A stretch of DNA of 33,286 bases, from the NCBI RefSeq assembly GCF_028868675.1, contig NZ_JAGWUA010000027.1, forward strand, positions 1-33,286, given 5' to 3'. Made by a program: the position numbers and the translations under genes. The notes under the pieces are model-generated. The model searched no databases. It had not been told where the DNA came from and saw only the letters and a list, made by a program, of their open reading frames with translations. Positions within the stretch are counted from its first letter, which is position 1; the number at the start of each line of letters is the position of its first letter. Source of the DNA: Bradyrhizobium sp. (GTDB lineage Bacteria > Pseudomonadota > Alphaproteobacteria > Rhizobiales > Xanthobacteraceae). Positions 18,024 to 25,629 of this stretch are shown here, one piece after another.

Positions 18024-19043
18024 ATGACACCGGCCATGCCGCCAGGCACCTCGCCCCGCTCCACCATGGAGATCGAGCTCACAAAACTGTCCTCGCCCAG
18101 CGTGTTCCTGGTGCGGATGCTGGTCTTTCTGGTGCTCTGCGCGCTGGTCGGCGTGGTGCTCTACAAGCAGATCGTCACCGCCTTCTTCGCCAATCCCGGA
18201 CTGAATGCGCTGATCGGCGGCGTGCTGTTCATCGGCATCATCCTGGCCTTCCGCCAGGTGATCCGGCTCTATCCCGAAGTGTCCTGGGTCAACAATTTCC
18301 GCATCGCCGATCCCGGGCTGGCGCCTGCCCGTCACCCGAAACTGCTGGCGCCGATGGCCGCGATCCTCGGCGGCGAGCGCACCGGGCGGATGTCGATCAC
18401 GCAGCAGACGATGCGGCACCTCCTGGATTCGATCGCGACCCGGCTCGACGAGGCGCGCGACATCTCCCGCTACATGACCGGGCTGCTGGTGTTCCTCGGC
18501 CTGCTCGGCACCTTCTGGGGTCTGATCGAGACGGTCGGCTCGGTCGGCAAGGTGATCGACGGCCTCAAGGTCGGCGGCGACGCCGGCGCGCTGTTCGACA
18601 CGCTGAAGGAGGGACTGGCCGCCCCGCTCGGCGGCATGGGCATCTCCTTCTCCAGCTCGCTGTTCGGCCTCGCGGGCTCGCTGATCCTCGGCTTCCTCGA
18701 CCTGCAATCGAGCCAGGCGCAAAACCGCTTCTACACCGACCTCGAGGACTGGCTCGCCACCACCGTGCGCGAATATAGCCGCGGCGGCGAGGGCGGCGCG
18801 ATCGCCGGCACCGGCGAACTTCAGGCGGCCGTCGAGCGGCTGCGCATCGTGCTCGAGGAGGGCAGCGCCAGCCGCGGCACGACCACGGCGATGGCAAGCC
18901 TTGCCGAAGCGATCCAGGCGCTGGTCTCGCACATGCGCACCGAGCAGCAGATGATCCGCGAATGGGCCGACGGCCAGGGCGAGCAGAACCGCGAGATCCG
19001 GCGCCTCCTGGAGCGGCTCGCGCGACAGCCCGAGAAGAGCTAG
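18024..19043 (+). CDS. MotA/TolQ/ExbB-like proton channel protein
   Basis: A 339-residue membrane protein with four predicted membrane helices at about 28-48, 60-82, 150-168 and 205-227. The third carries LGLLGTFWGL and the fourth region APLGGMGISFSSSLFGLAGSL, both typical of the MotA/TolQ/ExbB superfamily. The large cytosolic loop lies between helices 2 and 3. A C-terminal helical tail from about 265 (LQAAVERLRIVLEEG, MRTEQQMIREWADGQ) is longer than in MotA. The next gene codes a matching MotB/OmpA-like partner. A second in-frame ATG at 18066 could be the real start. Proteins like this are often named flagellar MotA, but no flagellar gene is near. Confidence 0.82.
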   Translation: MTPAMPPGTSPRSTMEIELTKLSSPSVFLVRMLVFLVLCALVGVVLYKQIVTAFFANPGLNALIGGVLFIGIILAFRQVIRLYPEVSWVNNFRIADPGLAPARHPKLLAPMAAILGGERTGRMSITQQTMRHLLDSIATRLDEARDISRYMTGLLVFLGLLGTFWGLIETVGSVGKVIDGLKVGGDAGALFDTLKEGLAAPLGGMGISFSSSLFGLAGSLILGFLDLQSSQAQNRFYTDLEDWLATTVREYSRGGEGGAIAGTGELQAAVERLRIVLEEGSASRGTTTAMASLAEAIQALVSHMRTEQQMIREWADGQGEQNREIRRLLERLARQPEKS

Positions 19044-19175
19044 GTATCGTGCCCCGGACGCGACGCGGCATGAAATGACGCGTCGCCGAGCCGGGGCCCA
19101 GGGCGTATGAAATATGGGTCCCGGTGTCTCGCGCAGCAGCGTTTCACGCTGCAGCGCGTCCGGGACACGAGAGTG
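19044..19175. repeat. Long palindromic repeat between the MotA-like and OmpA-like genes (copy 2)
   Basis: Same element as at 6612-6737. It begins directly after the TAG stop of the MotA-like gene (TAG-GTATCGTGCCCCGG), has inner arms GAGCCGGGGCCC / GGGTCCCGG and ends GTCCGGGACACGAGAGTG twelve bases before the next ATG. The copies share the ends and the inner arms but differ in the loops. Confidence 0.75.
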
Positions 19176-19187
19176 GAGACTGGTGAC

Positions 19188-20216
19188 ATGGCTCTTGCCC
19201 GCGCCCGCCGCAGCGACGGCCCGTTCAACTACTGGCCCGGATTCGTCGACGCGTTGTCGACGCTGGTGCTGTCGATCGTGTTCCTGCTGTCGGTGTTCCT
19301 GGTGGTGCAGTTCTTCCTGTCGCAGGAGGTCACCGGCAAGGACAAGGCGCTGGAGCAGCTCAACGCCAAGATCGCGCAGCTCACCGAGATGCTGTCGCTG
19401 GAAAAGCTCGGCAAGCTCAATCTCGACGACCAGATCTCGCAATTGAAGGCGGGGCTCGCCTCCGCCGAATCCGAGCGCGACCGCATGAAGGGCCTCTATG
19501 AGGGGCTCGCGAGCGCCGGCAACGACGCGCAGGGCAAGGCGGCCGAGCTCAACAAGGCGCTGGATTCGGAGAAGGCGGTCGCCGCGCGCGCTCTCGCCCA
19601 GATCGAGGTGCTGAACCAGCAAATCAGCGCGCTCCGGCGGCAGCTCGCCGCGCTGGAGGAGGCGCTCGACGCCTCGGAGAAACGCGACAAGGAATCGCAA
19701 ACCAAGATCGCCGATCTCGGCCAGCGCCTCAACGTCGCCCTGGCGCAGCGGGTGCAGGAACTGTCGCGCTACCGCTCGGAATTCTTCGGCCGGCTGCGCG
19801 CCATCCTGGGCAACCGGCCCGACATCCGCGTCGTCGGCGACCGTTTCGTGTTCCAGTCGGAGGTGTTCTTCGACACCGGACAGGCCACGCTGCTGCCCGA
19901 GGGCCGCGCCGAGCTCGACACCGTCGCGGCGGCCCTGATCGATCTCGACAAGAAGATTCCGCCCGAGATCGCCTGGGTGCTGCGGGTCGACGGCCACACC
20001 GACGTGCGGCCGGTCAGCGGCCTGACCTTCAAGTCGAACTGGGAGCTGTCGTCGGCGCGCGCGATCTCGGTCGTGCAATATCTGATCTCGCTCGGCGTTC
20101 CCGCCCAGCGCCTGGTCGCCGCGGGCTTTGCCGAATTCCAGCCGCTCGACACCGCCAACACCGAAGAGGCCTACAGGCGCAACCGCCGCATCGAGCTGAA
20201 GCTGACGGAGCGGTAG
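19188..20216 (+). CDS. MotB-like OmpA-family peptidoglycan-binding protein with long coiled coil
   Basis: A 342-residue protein with one N-terminal membrane helix (about 17-40). The helix starts with YWPGFVDALSTLVLSIVFLL; Asp21 sits where MotB and ZorB carry the proton-binding aspartate. A coiled coil follows at about 48-195 (heptad-like runs such as LEQLNAKIAQLTEMLSLEKL). It ends in an OmpA/MotB peptidoglycan-binding domain at about 215-340 with FQSEVFFDTGQATLLPEGR, RVDGHTDVRPV, WELSSARAISVVQYL and RRNRRIELKL. I chose the ATG at 19188, preceded by GGAG. With the MotA-like protein it should form an ion-driven stator-like complex. The coiled coil is much longer than the plug-linker of flagellar MotB. 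Confidence 0.85.
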   Translation: MALARARRSDGPFNYWPGFVDALSTLVLSIVFLLSVFLVVQFFLSQEVTGKDKALEQLNAKIAQLTEMLSLEKLGKLNLDDQISQLKAGLASAESERDRMKGLYEGLASAGNDAQGKAAELNKALDSEKAVAARALAQIEVLNQQISALRRQLAALEEALDASEKRDKESQTKIADLGQRLNVALAQRVQELSRYRSEFFGRLRAILGNRPDIRVVGDRFVFQSEVFFDTGQATLLPEGRAELDTVAAALIDLDKKIPPEIAWVLRVDGHTDVRPVSGLTFKSNWELSSARAISVVQYLISLGVPAQRLVAAGFAEFQPLDTANTEEAYRRNRRIELKLTER

Positions 20217-20659
20217 TGACCGTCAACCTCCGCCCCTATCGCAGCGAGGACGAGGCCGCGGCAATCGACGTCTGGCATCGCACCTGGCAGCAGGCCTATC
20301 CGCAGATCGACTTCGCTGCGCGGCTGGACTGGTGGCACGAGCGCTGGCGCAGGGAGCTGGTTCCGAAGGCCTCGATCGTCGTGGCCGAGCAGGAGAACAC
20401 GCTGATCGGCTTCGTCACCATCGACGGCGAGGGTTATCTCGACCAGCTCGTGGTTGCGCCGGAACAATGGGGCTCGGACGCCGCGCGCCTCCTGGTCGAC
20501 GAAGCCAAGCGCCTCGCGCCGCAAGGCATCACGCTGCTGGTGAACAAGGACAACGCCCGCGCCATCCGCTTCTACGAGCGCAACGGCTTCGTGCATGCGG
20601 GCGACGGCGTCAATCCGACGTCGGGACGGCCGGTGCTGAAGATGGCGTGGTGGCCGTGA
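20216..20659 (+). CDS. GNAT-family N-acetyltransferase
   Basis: A 147-residue acetyltransferase. Its GTG start shares a base with the TAG stop of the OmpA-like gene (TAGTG), so it is translationally coupled. Seen: an N-terminal NLRPYRSEDEAAAIDVWHRTW, the central strand GEGYLDQLVVAPEQWGSDAARLL (acetyl-CoA loop, less glycine-rich than usual), and LLVNKDNARAIRFYERNGF. It resembles the RimI/YjaB-like group. The substrate is unknown. The coupling may mean that it acts on one of the two envelope proteins, but that is speculation. Confidence 0.85.
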   Translation: MTVNLRPYRSEDEAAAIDVWHRTWQQAYPQIDFAARLDWWHERWRRELVPKASIVVAEQENTLIGFVTIDGEGYLDQLVVAPEQWGSDAARLLVDEAKRLAPQGITLLVNKDNARAIRFYERNGFVHAGDGVNPTSGRPVLKMAWWP

Positions 20660-20679
20660 GGCGCCGAAGCCGCCGCACA

Positions 20680-20704
20680 CTCCGCCGTCTTTGCAATGAC
20701 GGAG
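20680..20704. terminator. Hairpin between converging genes
   Basis: CTCCG-CGTC and GAC-GGAG can pair across the GNAT/ABC exporter junction with a short T run in the loop. The words resemble a truncated CGTCATTGC-type repeat. It could end transcripts from both sides, but no clear U tract follows. Confidence 0.3.
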
Positions 20705-20714
20705 AGTGAAGCTC

Positions 20715-22565
20715 CTACGCCCCCTCGAACTGCAGCCTCGCCAGCCGCGCGTAGAGCCCGTTCGCCGCGACCAGCTCCGCATGCGTGCCCTGCTCGACGA
20801 TCCTGCCCTGCTCCATCACCAGGATGCGGTCGCAGGACAGCACGGTCGCGAGGCGGTGCGCGATGACGAGGGTGGTGCGGTGGCGCATCAATTCCTCCAG
20901 CGCGGTCTGCACCAGCGTTTCGCTTTCGGCATCGAGCGAGGACGTCGCCTCGTCGAGCAGCAAGAGCGGCGCGTCGCGCAGGATCGCGCGCGCGATCGCG
21001 ATACGCTGGCGCTGGCCGCCGGACAGCGTCACGCCGCGCTCGCCGAGCGAAGTCTCAAAACCCTCGGGCTGCCGTCGGATGAACTCGGCCGCATGCGCGA
21101 GCTCGGCCGCGCGCTCGACCTCCGCATCGCTCGCATCGGGACGGCCGAAGCGGATGTTCTCGCGAGCGGTGGCGGCGAACACCACCGGTTCCTGCGGCAC
21201 CAGCGCGATGCGCGCGCGCAGCTCGCGCGGATCGGCCGACCTGATGGCCACGCCGTCGAGCGAGATCGCGCCGCTGCCGGGATCGTAGAAACGCAGCAGG
21301 AGATGAAACAGCGTGCTCTTGCCGGCGCCGGACGGACCGACGATCGCAACCTTCTCGCCGGGCCGCACGGCGAGCGACACGGCATCGAGCACGTTGACTT
21401 CGGGCCGCGCCGGATAAGCAAAACTGACGCGATCGAAAGAGACCTCGCCGCGCGCAGGCGCGGGCAGCGCGCGCGGCGTCGCCGGCGCCGTGATCTCGGG
21501 CTGGACATGCAAAATCTCGAACAATCGCTCGGCGGCGCCGGAGGCGGCGGCGACCTCGCCCCAGACCTCGCTGAGCTGGCCGAGGCCCGCGGCGGCGAAC
21601 GCCGCATAGAGCACGAACTGGCCGAGCCGTCCCGGCGAGATGCTGCCGGTCAGGACGTCATGCGAGCCGATCCAGAGGATCGCGACCACGCTCGAGAACA
21701 CGATGAAGATGATGATGGCGGTCAGCACCGCGCGCGCTTGCGTCGAGGTGCGCGCCGCCTCATAGGCCTGCTCGACCTCGCCGCCGAAACGGCGCTCGGC
21801 GAGCCGCTCGCTGGTATAGGCCTGCACGGTGCGGATGGCGCCGACGAGCTCGGAGGCATAGGCGGACGCATCCGCGAGCGTATCCTGCGCGTTGCGCGAC
21901 AGCCGCCGCACCCAGCGTCCGAACGCGACCAGCGGCAGCACGATCACGGGAATGGCGAGCAGCACGAAGCCTGAGAGCCGCGGGCTCGTGAAGACCATCA
22001 TCGCCGTCGCGCCCAGGAACATCATCAGGTTGCGCAGCGCGATCGACACGGAGGCGCCGACCGCGGACTTGATCTGGGTGGTGTCGGCGGTGAGCCGCGA
22101 GACTAGTTCGCCCGAGCGCGCGGAATCGAAGAAGGTCGGCGACAGCGACAGCAGGTGCGCGAACACGTCGCGCCTGAGGTCGGCGACGATGCGCTCGCCG
22201 ATCGTCATCACGAGATAGTAGCGCGAGGCGCTCGCCAGCGCGAGCACGGCGACCACCGCGATCATCACGGCGAAATAGCTGTTGATCAGCGCGATGCCTT
22301 CCGGCGTGAAGCCGAAATCGATCATCCGCCGCACCGCGACCGGCACCAAGAGCGTGGTCAGTGCGGCAACGGTCAGCGCGACGAGGGCGAGCAGCGCGCG
22401 TCCGCGATAGCGCCGGACATAGGGCGCAAGCGCCAGCAGCGGCCGCAGCCGTGCCCGGCTCTTCGCCGGCTGCTCGATCAGTGCATCCTCGATCGACGGG
22501 GTTTCGGAGGGCTTCTTGTCCGGCCGATCGCCGTAGCGATCGTCGAGCCGTTCCACTGCGCTCAT
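20715..22565 (-). CDS. ABC exporter, fused membrane and ATPase domains (MsbA/lipid A exporter-like)
   Basis: A half-size ABC exporter of 616 residues that should work as a homodimer. Six membrane helices lie at about 50-335, with the coupling region [18 protein letters not shown] between helices 4 and 5. The ATPase domain has Walker [12 protein letters not shown] (about 405), Q-loop [19 protein letters not shown], signature [16 protein letters not shown] and Walker [13 protein letters not shown], plus the H-loop IAHRL. I chose the ATG at 22565 (MSAVERLDD); the open frame upstream reads proline-rich sequence through the rpmE promoter. The substrate cannot be told from sequence; lipids, polysaccharides or drugs are all possible. 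Confidence 0.92.
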   Translation of the reverse strand: MSAVERLDDRYGDRPDKKPSETPSIEDALIEQPAKSRARLRPLLALAPYVRRYRGRALLALVALTVAALTTLLVPVAVRRMIDFGFTPEGIALINSYFAVMIAVVAVLALASASRYYLVMTIGERIVADLRRDVFAHLLSLSPTFFDSARSGELVSRLTADTTQIKSAVGASVSIALRNLMMFLGATAMMVFTSPRLSGFVLLAIPVIVLPLVAFGRWVRRLSRNAQDTLADASAYASELVGAIRTVQAYTSERLAERRFGGEVEQAYEAARTSTQARAVLTAIIIFIVFSSVVAILWIGSHDVLTGSISPGRLGQFVLYAAFAAAGLGQLSEVWGEVAAASGAAERLFEILHVQPEITAPATPRALPAPARGEVSFDRVSFAYPARPEVNVLDAVSLAVRPGEKVAIVGPSGAGKSTLFHLLLRFYDPGSGAISLDGVAIRSADPRELRARIALVPQEPVVFAATARENIRFGRPDASDAEVERAAELAHAAEFIRRQPEGFETSLGERGVTLSGGQRQRIAIARAILRDAPLLLLDEATSSLDAESETLVQTALEELMRHRTTLVIAHRLATVLSCDRILVMEQGRIVEQGTHAELVAANGLYARLARLQFEGA

Positions 22566-22677
22566 GGGATCAGACCAGTTCGGGTAAGTCCGTTCCCAAT
22601 AGGCCGGTGCAACGGTAGTGGCAAATCCGGGATGTCCCTGAGGTGGCGGCGGCGGTTCCCCAGGGTCCGACAACGGC

Positions 22678-22706
22678 TTGTTTTGGCTGATGCCCTGGGG
22701 TATAGA
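22678..22706 (+). promoter_or_regulatory. Promoter of rpmE
   Basis: TTGTTT at 22678-22683 and TATAGA at 22701-22706 with a 17-base spacer form a good housekeeping promoter. The predicted start near 22713 leaves a leader of about 55 bases before the rpmE ATG. Confidence 0.6.
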
Positions 22707-22768
22707 CCCGGCCAAATCCGTCATCGACAGCCACACGAGATGAGGCGCCTGAGCGCCGGGACATTGCC

Positions 22769-22996
22769 ATGAAAGCCGAAATTCATCCGAATTATCATAC
22801 GATTACGGTCGTGATGACCGACGGCAGCGAGTACCAGACCCGCTCCACCTGGGGCAAGGAGGGCGACAAGCTGCAGCTCGACATCGACCCGAAATCGCAC
22901 CCGGCCTGGACCGGCGGCTCCCAGCAGATCCTCGATCGCGGCGGCCGCGTCTCGCGCTTCCAGAAGAAGTTCTCGGGCTTCCTCAAGAAGGATTGA
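22769..22996 (+). CDS. rpmE: 50S ribosomal protein L31 (zinc-free type)
   Basis: A 75-residue ribosomal protein that bridges the large and small subunits at the central protuberance. The family start [19 protein letters not shown] and the C-terminal [13 protein letters not shown] are clear. There is no cysteine in the protein, so the CxxC zinc ribbon of zinc-binding L31 is absent and this is the C-minus type. It is a single-gene unit with its own promoter and a strong terminator. Confidence 0.95.
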   Translation: MKAEIHPNYHTITVVMTDGSEYQTRSTWGKEGDKLQLDIDPKSHPAWTGGSQQILDRGGRVSRFQKKFSGFLKKD

Positions 22997-23017
22997 TCGG
23001 CCGATCGGGCTGACGCG

Positions 23018-23054
23018 AAAAACGCCCCTGGGGTTGCCCAGGGGCGTTTTTGTT
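23018..23054 (+). terminator. Rho-independent terminator of rpmE
   Basis: AAAAACGCCCCTGGG and CCCAGGGGCGTTTTT are perfect arms around a four-base loop, with a T run after the stem. It is the clearest intrinsic terminator in the window. Because of the A run on the other side it can also stop leftward transcripts. Confidence 0.92.
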
Positions 23055-23059
23055 TGGCG

Positions 23060-23138
23060 CGTCATTGCGGAGCGACGAAGCAATCCAAACTGCCGCCGCG
23101 GGGACATTCTGGATTGCTTCGCTTCGCTCGCAATGACG
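23060..23138. repeat. Palindromic repeat (CGTCATTGC type)
   Basis: CGTCATTGCGGAGCGA-CGAAGCAATCC at 23060 and GGATTGCTTCGCTTCGCTCG-CAATGACG to 23138 are inverted arms, able to form a long hairpin between the converging rpmE and RcdA-like genes. This is a common rhizobial intergenic repeat. A degenerate copy is at 607-660. Confidence 0.75.
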
Positions 23139-23154
23139 GAGGAAGTAACCGATT

Positions 23155-23667
23155 TTACTGCTCGAACGCGGCCTTCAGCGCATTGAGCTGCGGCACCAGC
23201 GGATTGCCGATCGGGGCGCGATCGGTGGGCGGCGTATGGATCGAGCTGTCGAGCCGGCGCACGCGCGACTGCAGGCTCATCGAGCGCGCGATCAGGTCCT
23301 GCAACTGCTGCGGCAGCTTCTCGATGGTGTCCACGGGGCCGGGATCGGCGGCGGTGAGCTTGACCTTGGTCTTCTCGCGGTTGGCCTGGACCAGCGTCAT
23401 CTCGCCTTCCTTCACCGCGCGGTGCAGCAGCAGCCAGGACGCAAGCTGCATCAGGCGAGTGGTGAGGCGCATGCTCTCGGTCGCGTAGGTCAGGCTGACG
23501 GCACGATCGAGCGCCTTGGCCTCGGTACGGCCGGCGCCGTCGAGATAGGCGGCGGTCTCCTCGACCAGATCCATGCCTTCGCGGAACAGGGCGCCGAACG
23601 CGGCGGAATTGGTGAAGCGCTCGCTGAGTTGAACGAGGGCGCCCTCGGCCTGCAAACGTTCCGACAT
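23155..23667 (-). CDS. rcdA: DUF1465 protein, RcdA-like (regulator of CtrA degradation)
   Basis: In Caulobacter, RcdA is the DUF1465-family adaptor that helps deliver the cell-cycle regulator CtrA to the ClpXP protease. This 170-residue protein has the helical family core: FREGMDLVEETAAYLDGAG, then AVSLTYATESMRLTTRLMQLASWLLLHRAV. The C-terminal third (from about 140) is poorly structured, as in RcdA, whose flexible tail is important for function. The ATG at 23667 gives the usual start (SERLQAEGALVQLSERF). It is the first gene of its leftward unit. The role in CtrA turnover is inferred from the family. Confidence 0.75.
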   Translation of the reverse strand: MSERLQAEGALVQLSERFTNSAAFGALFREGMDLVEETAAYLDGAGRTEAKALDRAVSLTYATESMRLTTRLMQLASWLLLHRAVKEGEMTLVQANREKTKVKLTAADPGPVDTIEKLPQQLQDLIARSMSLQSRVRRLDSSIHTPPTDRAPIGNPLVPQLNALKAAFEQ

Positions 23668-23849
23668 GGTTAACGCCTCTTACGCAACTGTTACGCCCGT
23701 CCGGCTTTCACGCCGGCTTATGATGAACAAATCATTGCGCGGGCGAGGCGGCGAGTCCAGCGGCAACCCGGTTTATGGTTTCCGCCCGCTGGGCAACATG
23801 TGGCGACATATCTCGGAAGAGTCGGCGCATCCAAAATCAGAGCAGGCGC

Positions 23850-23876
23850 AAAAAAGAGCCGCCGGAAACCGGCGGC
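23850..23876 (-). terminator. Leftward rho-independent terminator
   Basis: On the leftward strand GCCGCCGG-TTT-CCGGCGGC is a perfect eight-base-pair hairpin followed two bases later by TTTTTT. No gene ends just upstream of it: the nearest leftward coding sequence ends at 24184, over 300 bases away. This suggests that it ends a non-coding transcript. Confidence 0.8.
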
Positions 23877-23990
23877 TTTGAAAGTTGATAACAGGGAGGC
23901 GTCAAACAGAGTGGACAGGAGCCACTCGGTGTCCAAACGAGGACGGTTCCAGTCATAAAGCCGAAAGCTTAATCGACCGTAAACGAACGG
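23850..23990 (-). ncRNA. Candidate trans-acting small RNA
   Basis: The strong terminator at 23850-23876 is preceded on the leftward strand by about 110 AT-richer bases that contain no plausible gene. Within them lie the inverted repeat ACCGT-TCGTTT-ACGGT (near 23985), the pair GGACACCGAGTGG / TCCACT and a single-stranded CCTCCC (23899-23894) that could pair with Shine-Dalgarno sequences. Anti-Shine-Dalgarno loops followed by a GC-rich terminator are typical of rhizobial sRNAs such as the alpha-r14 or AbcR families; I cannot confirm which, if any. I found no clear promoter, so the 5' end is a guess. Confidence 0.42.
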
Positions 23991-24044
23991 TTCTTTTCAG
24001 AATTTTTTAGTCACGTCGGCCATTGGCCGAGTGGGATTACAGTT

Positions 24045-24180
24045 CGTCGCCCCCGCGAAGGCGGGGGCCCATAATCACAGGATTGCGTTGTGGCGCGAGC
24101 TGTTGGTCACAGTCTCCGTCAAACTCGATCCTGGGGTTATGGATCCCGAGCTCGCGCATCGCGCGCCCCGGGACGACGAC
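24045..24180. repeat. Compound palindromic repeat (CGTCGCCCCCGC / GGGACGACG)
   Basis: The outer ends CGTCGCCCC and GGGACGACG are inverted. Inside, CCCCCGC-GAA-GGCGGGGG is a compact hairpin at the left end, and GAGCTCGCGCATCGCGCGCCCCGG lies at the right. It looks like two repeat types joined. It lies directly after the stop of the DUF1192 gene. Confidence 0.65.
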
Positions 24181-24183
24181 CTG

Positions 24184-24375
24184 CTACGACTTGAACACGC
24201 TGTTTGCCGCATCGCGCGAGGCGCGCTTCTTGGTTGCGGCTTCCTCGAGCCTGACGATCTCGGACTTCAAGAGCGCGATGCGCTCGGTCAGTTCCTCGAC
24301 CGAGAGCAGCGACAGATCCTGCCCGATCTCGTGGCTGATCTTCTTGCGCGGGCGGTCGTCGTCCTCAATCGCCAT
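24184..24375 (-). CDS. DUF1192-family small coiled-coil protein
   Basis: A 63-residue acidic-then-basic protein. It opens with MAIEDDDRPRKK and continues with a helix (LSVEELTERIALLKSEIVRLEE) typical of the DUF1192 family, which is widespread in Rhizobiales and has no established function. It starts with ATG at 24375 and is divergent from the quinone oxidoreductase gene; the 116 bases between them must hold both promoters. Confidence 0.8.
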   Translation of the reverse strand: MAIEDDDRPRKKISHEIGQDLSLLSVEELTERIALLKSEIVRLEEAATKKRASRDAANSVFKS

Positions 24376-24491
24376 GTCGGGGCTCCCGGTTTCAGGCGGC
24401 CGAACGCGGCCGAAGCGGTTGCCAGCGCAACCCGCGCTGGCTAATCAGTGGCCTCGTTTCGATCGCGCTCCTCAAAGCCCAAGGACAAATC

Positions 24492-25490
24492 ATGGAAAAG
24501 CTGCCCGCGCAAATGACCGTGGTCGCCATCTCCAAGCCGGGCGGGCCGGAGGTGCTGGTGCCGGAAACGCGTGCGGTGCCGCAGCCGGGGCCGGACGAAA
24601 TCCTGATCAAGGTGCTGGCCGCCGGCGTCAACCGGCCCGACGTGGCGCAACGCTCGGGTTCCTATCCGCCGCCGCCCGGCGCGAGCGATCTGCCCGGCCT
24701 TGAAGTGGCGGGCGAGGTGGTCGCGGTCGGCAGCAACGCGAGGCGGCACAAGATCGGCGACAAGGTGATGTCGCTGGTCGCGGGCGGCGGCTATGCGCAA
24801 TACTGCGTCGCCCAGGACGCCCAGGCGATGGCGGTGCCTCCTGCCCTGTCGATCCAGCAAGCCGGCGCGCTGCCGGAGACGCTGATGACGGTCTGGCACA
24901 ACGTGTTCGAGCGCGGCGCTCTCAAGGCCGGCGAGACGCTGCTGGTCCATGGCGGCTCCTCCGGCATCGGCACCATGGCGATCCAACTCGCCAAGGCCTT
25001 CGGCGCCAAGGTCATCGTGACCGTCGGCGGCGCCGACAAGGCGGAGGCCTGTCTCAAGCTCGGCGCCGACCGCGCCATCAACTACAAGACGGAAGACTTC
25101 GTCGCAGCGGTCAAGGCGGAAACCAACAACGCCGGTGCGAATCTGATCCTCGACATGGTCGCCGGAGACTATGTCGACCGCAACTATGATGCGGCCGCGG
25201 TCGACGGCCGCATCGTGCAGATCGCAACCCTCAACGGACCCAAGGTCACCGTCAACATCGCCAAGGTGATGGTGAAGCGCCTGACCCATACCGGCTCGAC
25301 CCTGCGCCCCCGTACCAATGCGGATAAGGCGGCCATGGTGGCCGCGATCGAAGCCAGCGTGATGCCACTCTTGCGCGAAGGCCGCATCAAGCCGCTGATG
25401 GACAGCACTTTCCCGCTGGAAAAGGCGGCCGACGCCCACCGGCGGATGGAGACCTCTGCACATATTGGCAAAATTGTGTTGGCGGTCTAA
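24492..25490 (+). CDS. NAD(P)H:quinone oxidoreductase, PIG3-type zinc-independent medium-chain dehydrogenase
   Basis: A 332-residue member of the MDR superfamily that should reduce quinones or other alpha,beta-unsaturated carbonyls with NADPH. Seen: the GroES-like domain with AAGVNRPDVAQRSGSYPPPPG, the PGLEVAGEVVAVG strand, and the cofactor domain with HGGSSGIGTMAIQLAKAFGA (in place of the GxGxxG of zinc dehydrogenases). KLGADRAINYK and the C-terminal PLEKAADAHRRMETSAHIGKIVL follow. The zinc-binding cysteines of alcohol dehydrogenase are absent. The start has AAGGA upstream. It is likely a stress or detoxification enzyme. Confidence 0.92.
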   Translation: MEKLPAQMTVVAISKPGGPEVLVPETRAVPQPGPDEILIKVLAAGVNRPDVAQRSGSYPPPPGASDLPGLEVAGEVVAVGSNARRHKIGDKVMSLVAGGGYAQYCVAQDAQAMAVPPALSIQQAGALPETLMTVWHNVFERGALKAGETLLVHGGSSGIGTMAIQLAKAFGAKVIVTVGGADKAEACLKLGADRAINYKTEDFVAAVKAETNNAGANLILDMVAGDYVDRNYDAAAVDGRIVQIATLNGPKVTVNIAKVMVKRLTHTGSTLRPRTNADKAAMVAAIEASVMPLLREGRIKPLMDSTFPLEKAADAHRRMETSAHIGKIVLAV

Positions 25491-25629
25491 TCCGTACACG
25501 CTGATAGGTGACCGGAAACCCTTTGATTTTCCTCGCATTCGTGGCATCTATCGCGCATGCCGAAACCGGCCATCGCCGGTTCGGGACACCCTTGCAGTCT
25601 GAGTTTGCGTCGAACGCGGAGAACTGACC

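Noticed and set aside
17659..18030. Leftward 123-codon frame between the RND operon and the MotA-like gene
   Set aside because: Composition is unlike a protein, no family features, and it overlaps the likely MotA-like promoter and start.
18024..20216. A Zorya-type anti-phage system
   Set aside because: The two proteins resemble ZorA and ZorB in general layout, but no ZorC, ZorD or ZorE gene is near, and the neighbours are a GNAT enzyme and an ABC exporter.
22566..22736. A 57-codon extension of the ABC exporter
   Set aside because: It crosses the rpmE promoter and is proline-rich; the ATG at 22565 gives the family-like start.
23666..23936. Small open frames on both strands between the RcdA-like and DUF1192 genes
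   Set aside because: They run through the terminator hairpin, have no convincing ribosome site and resemble no family; a non-coding RNA explains the region better.
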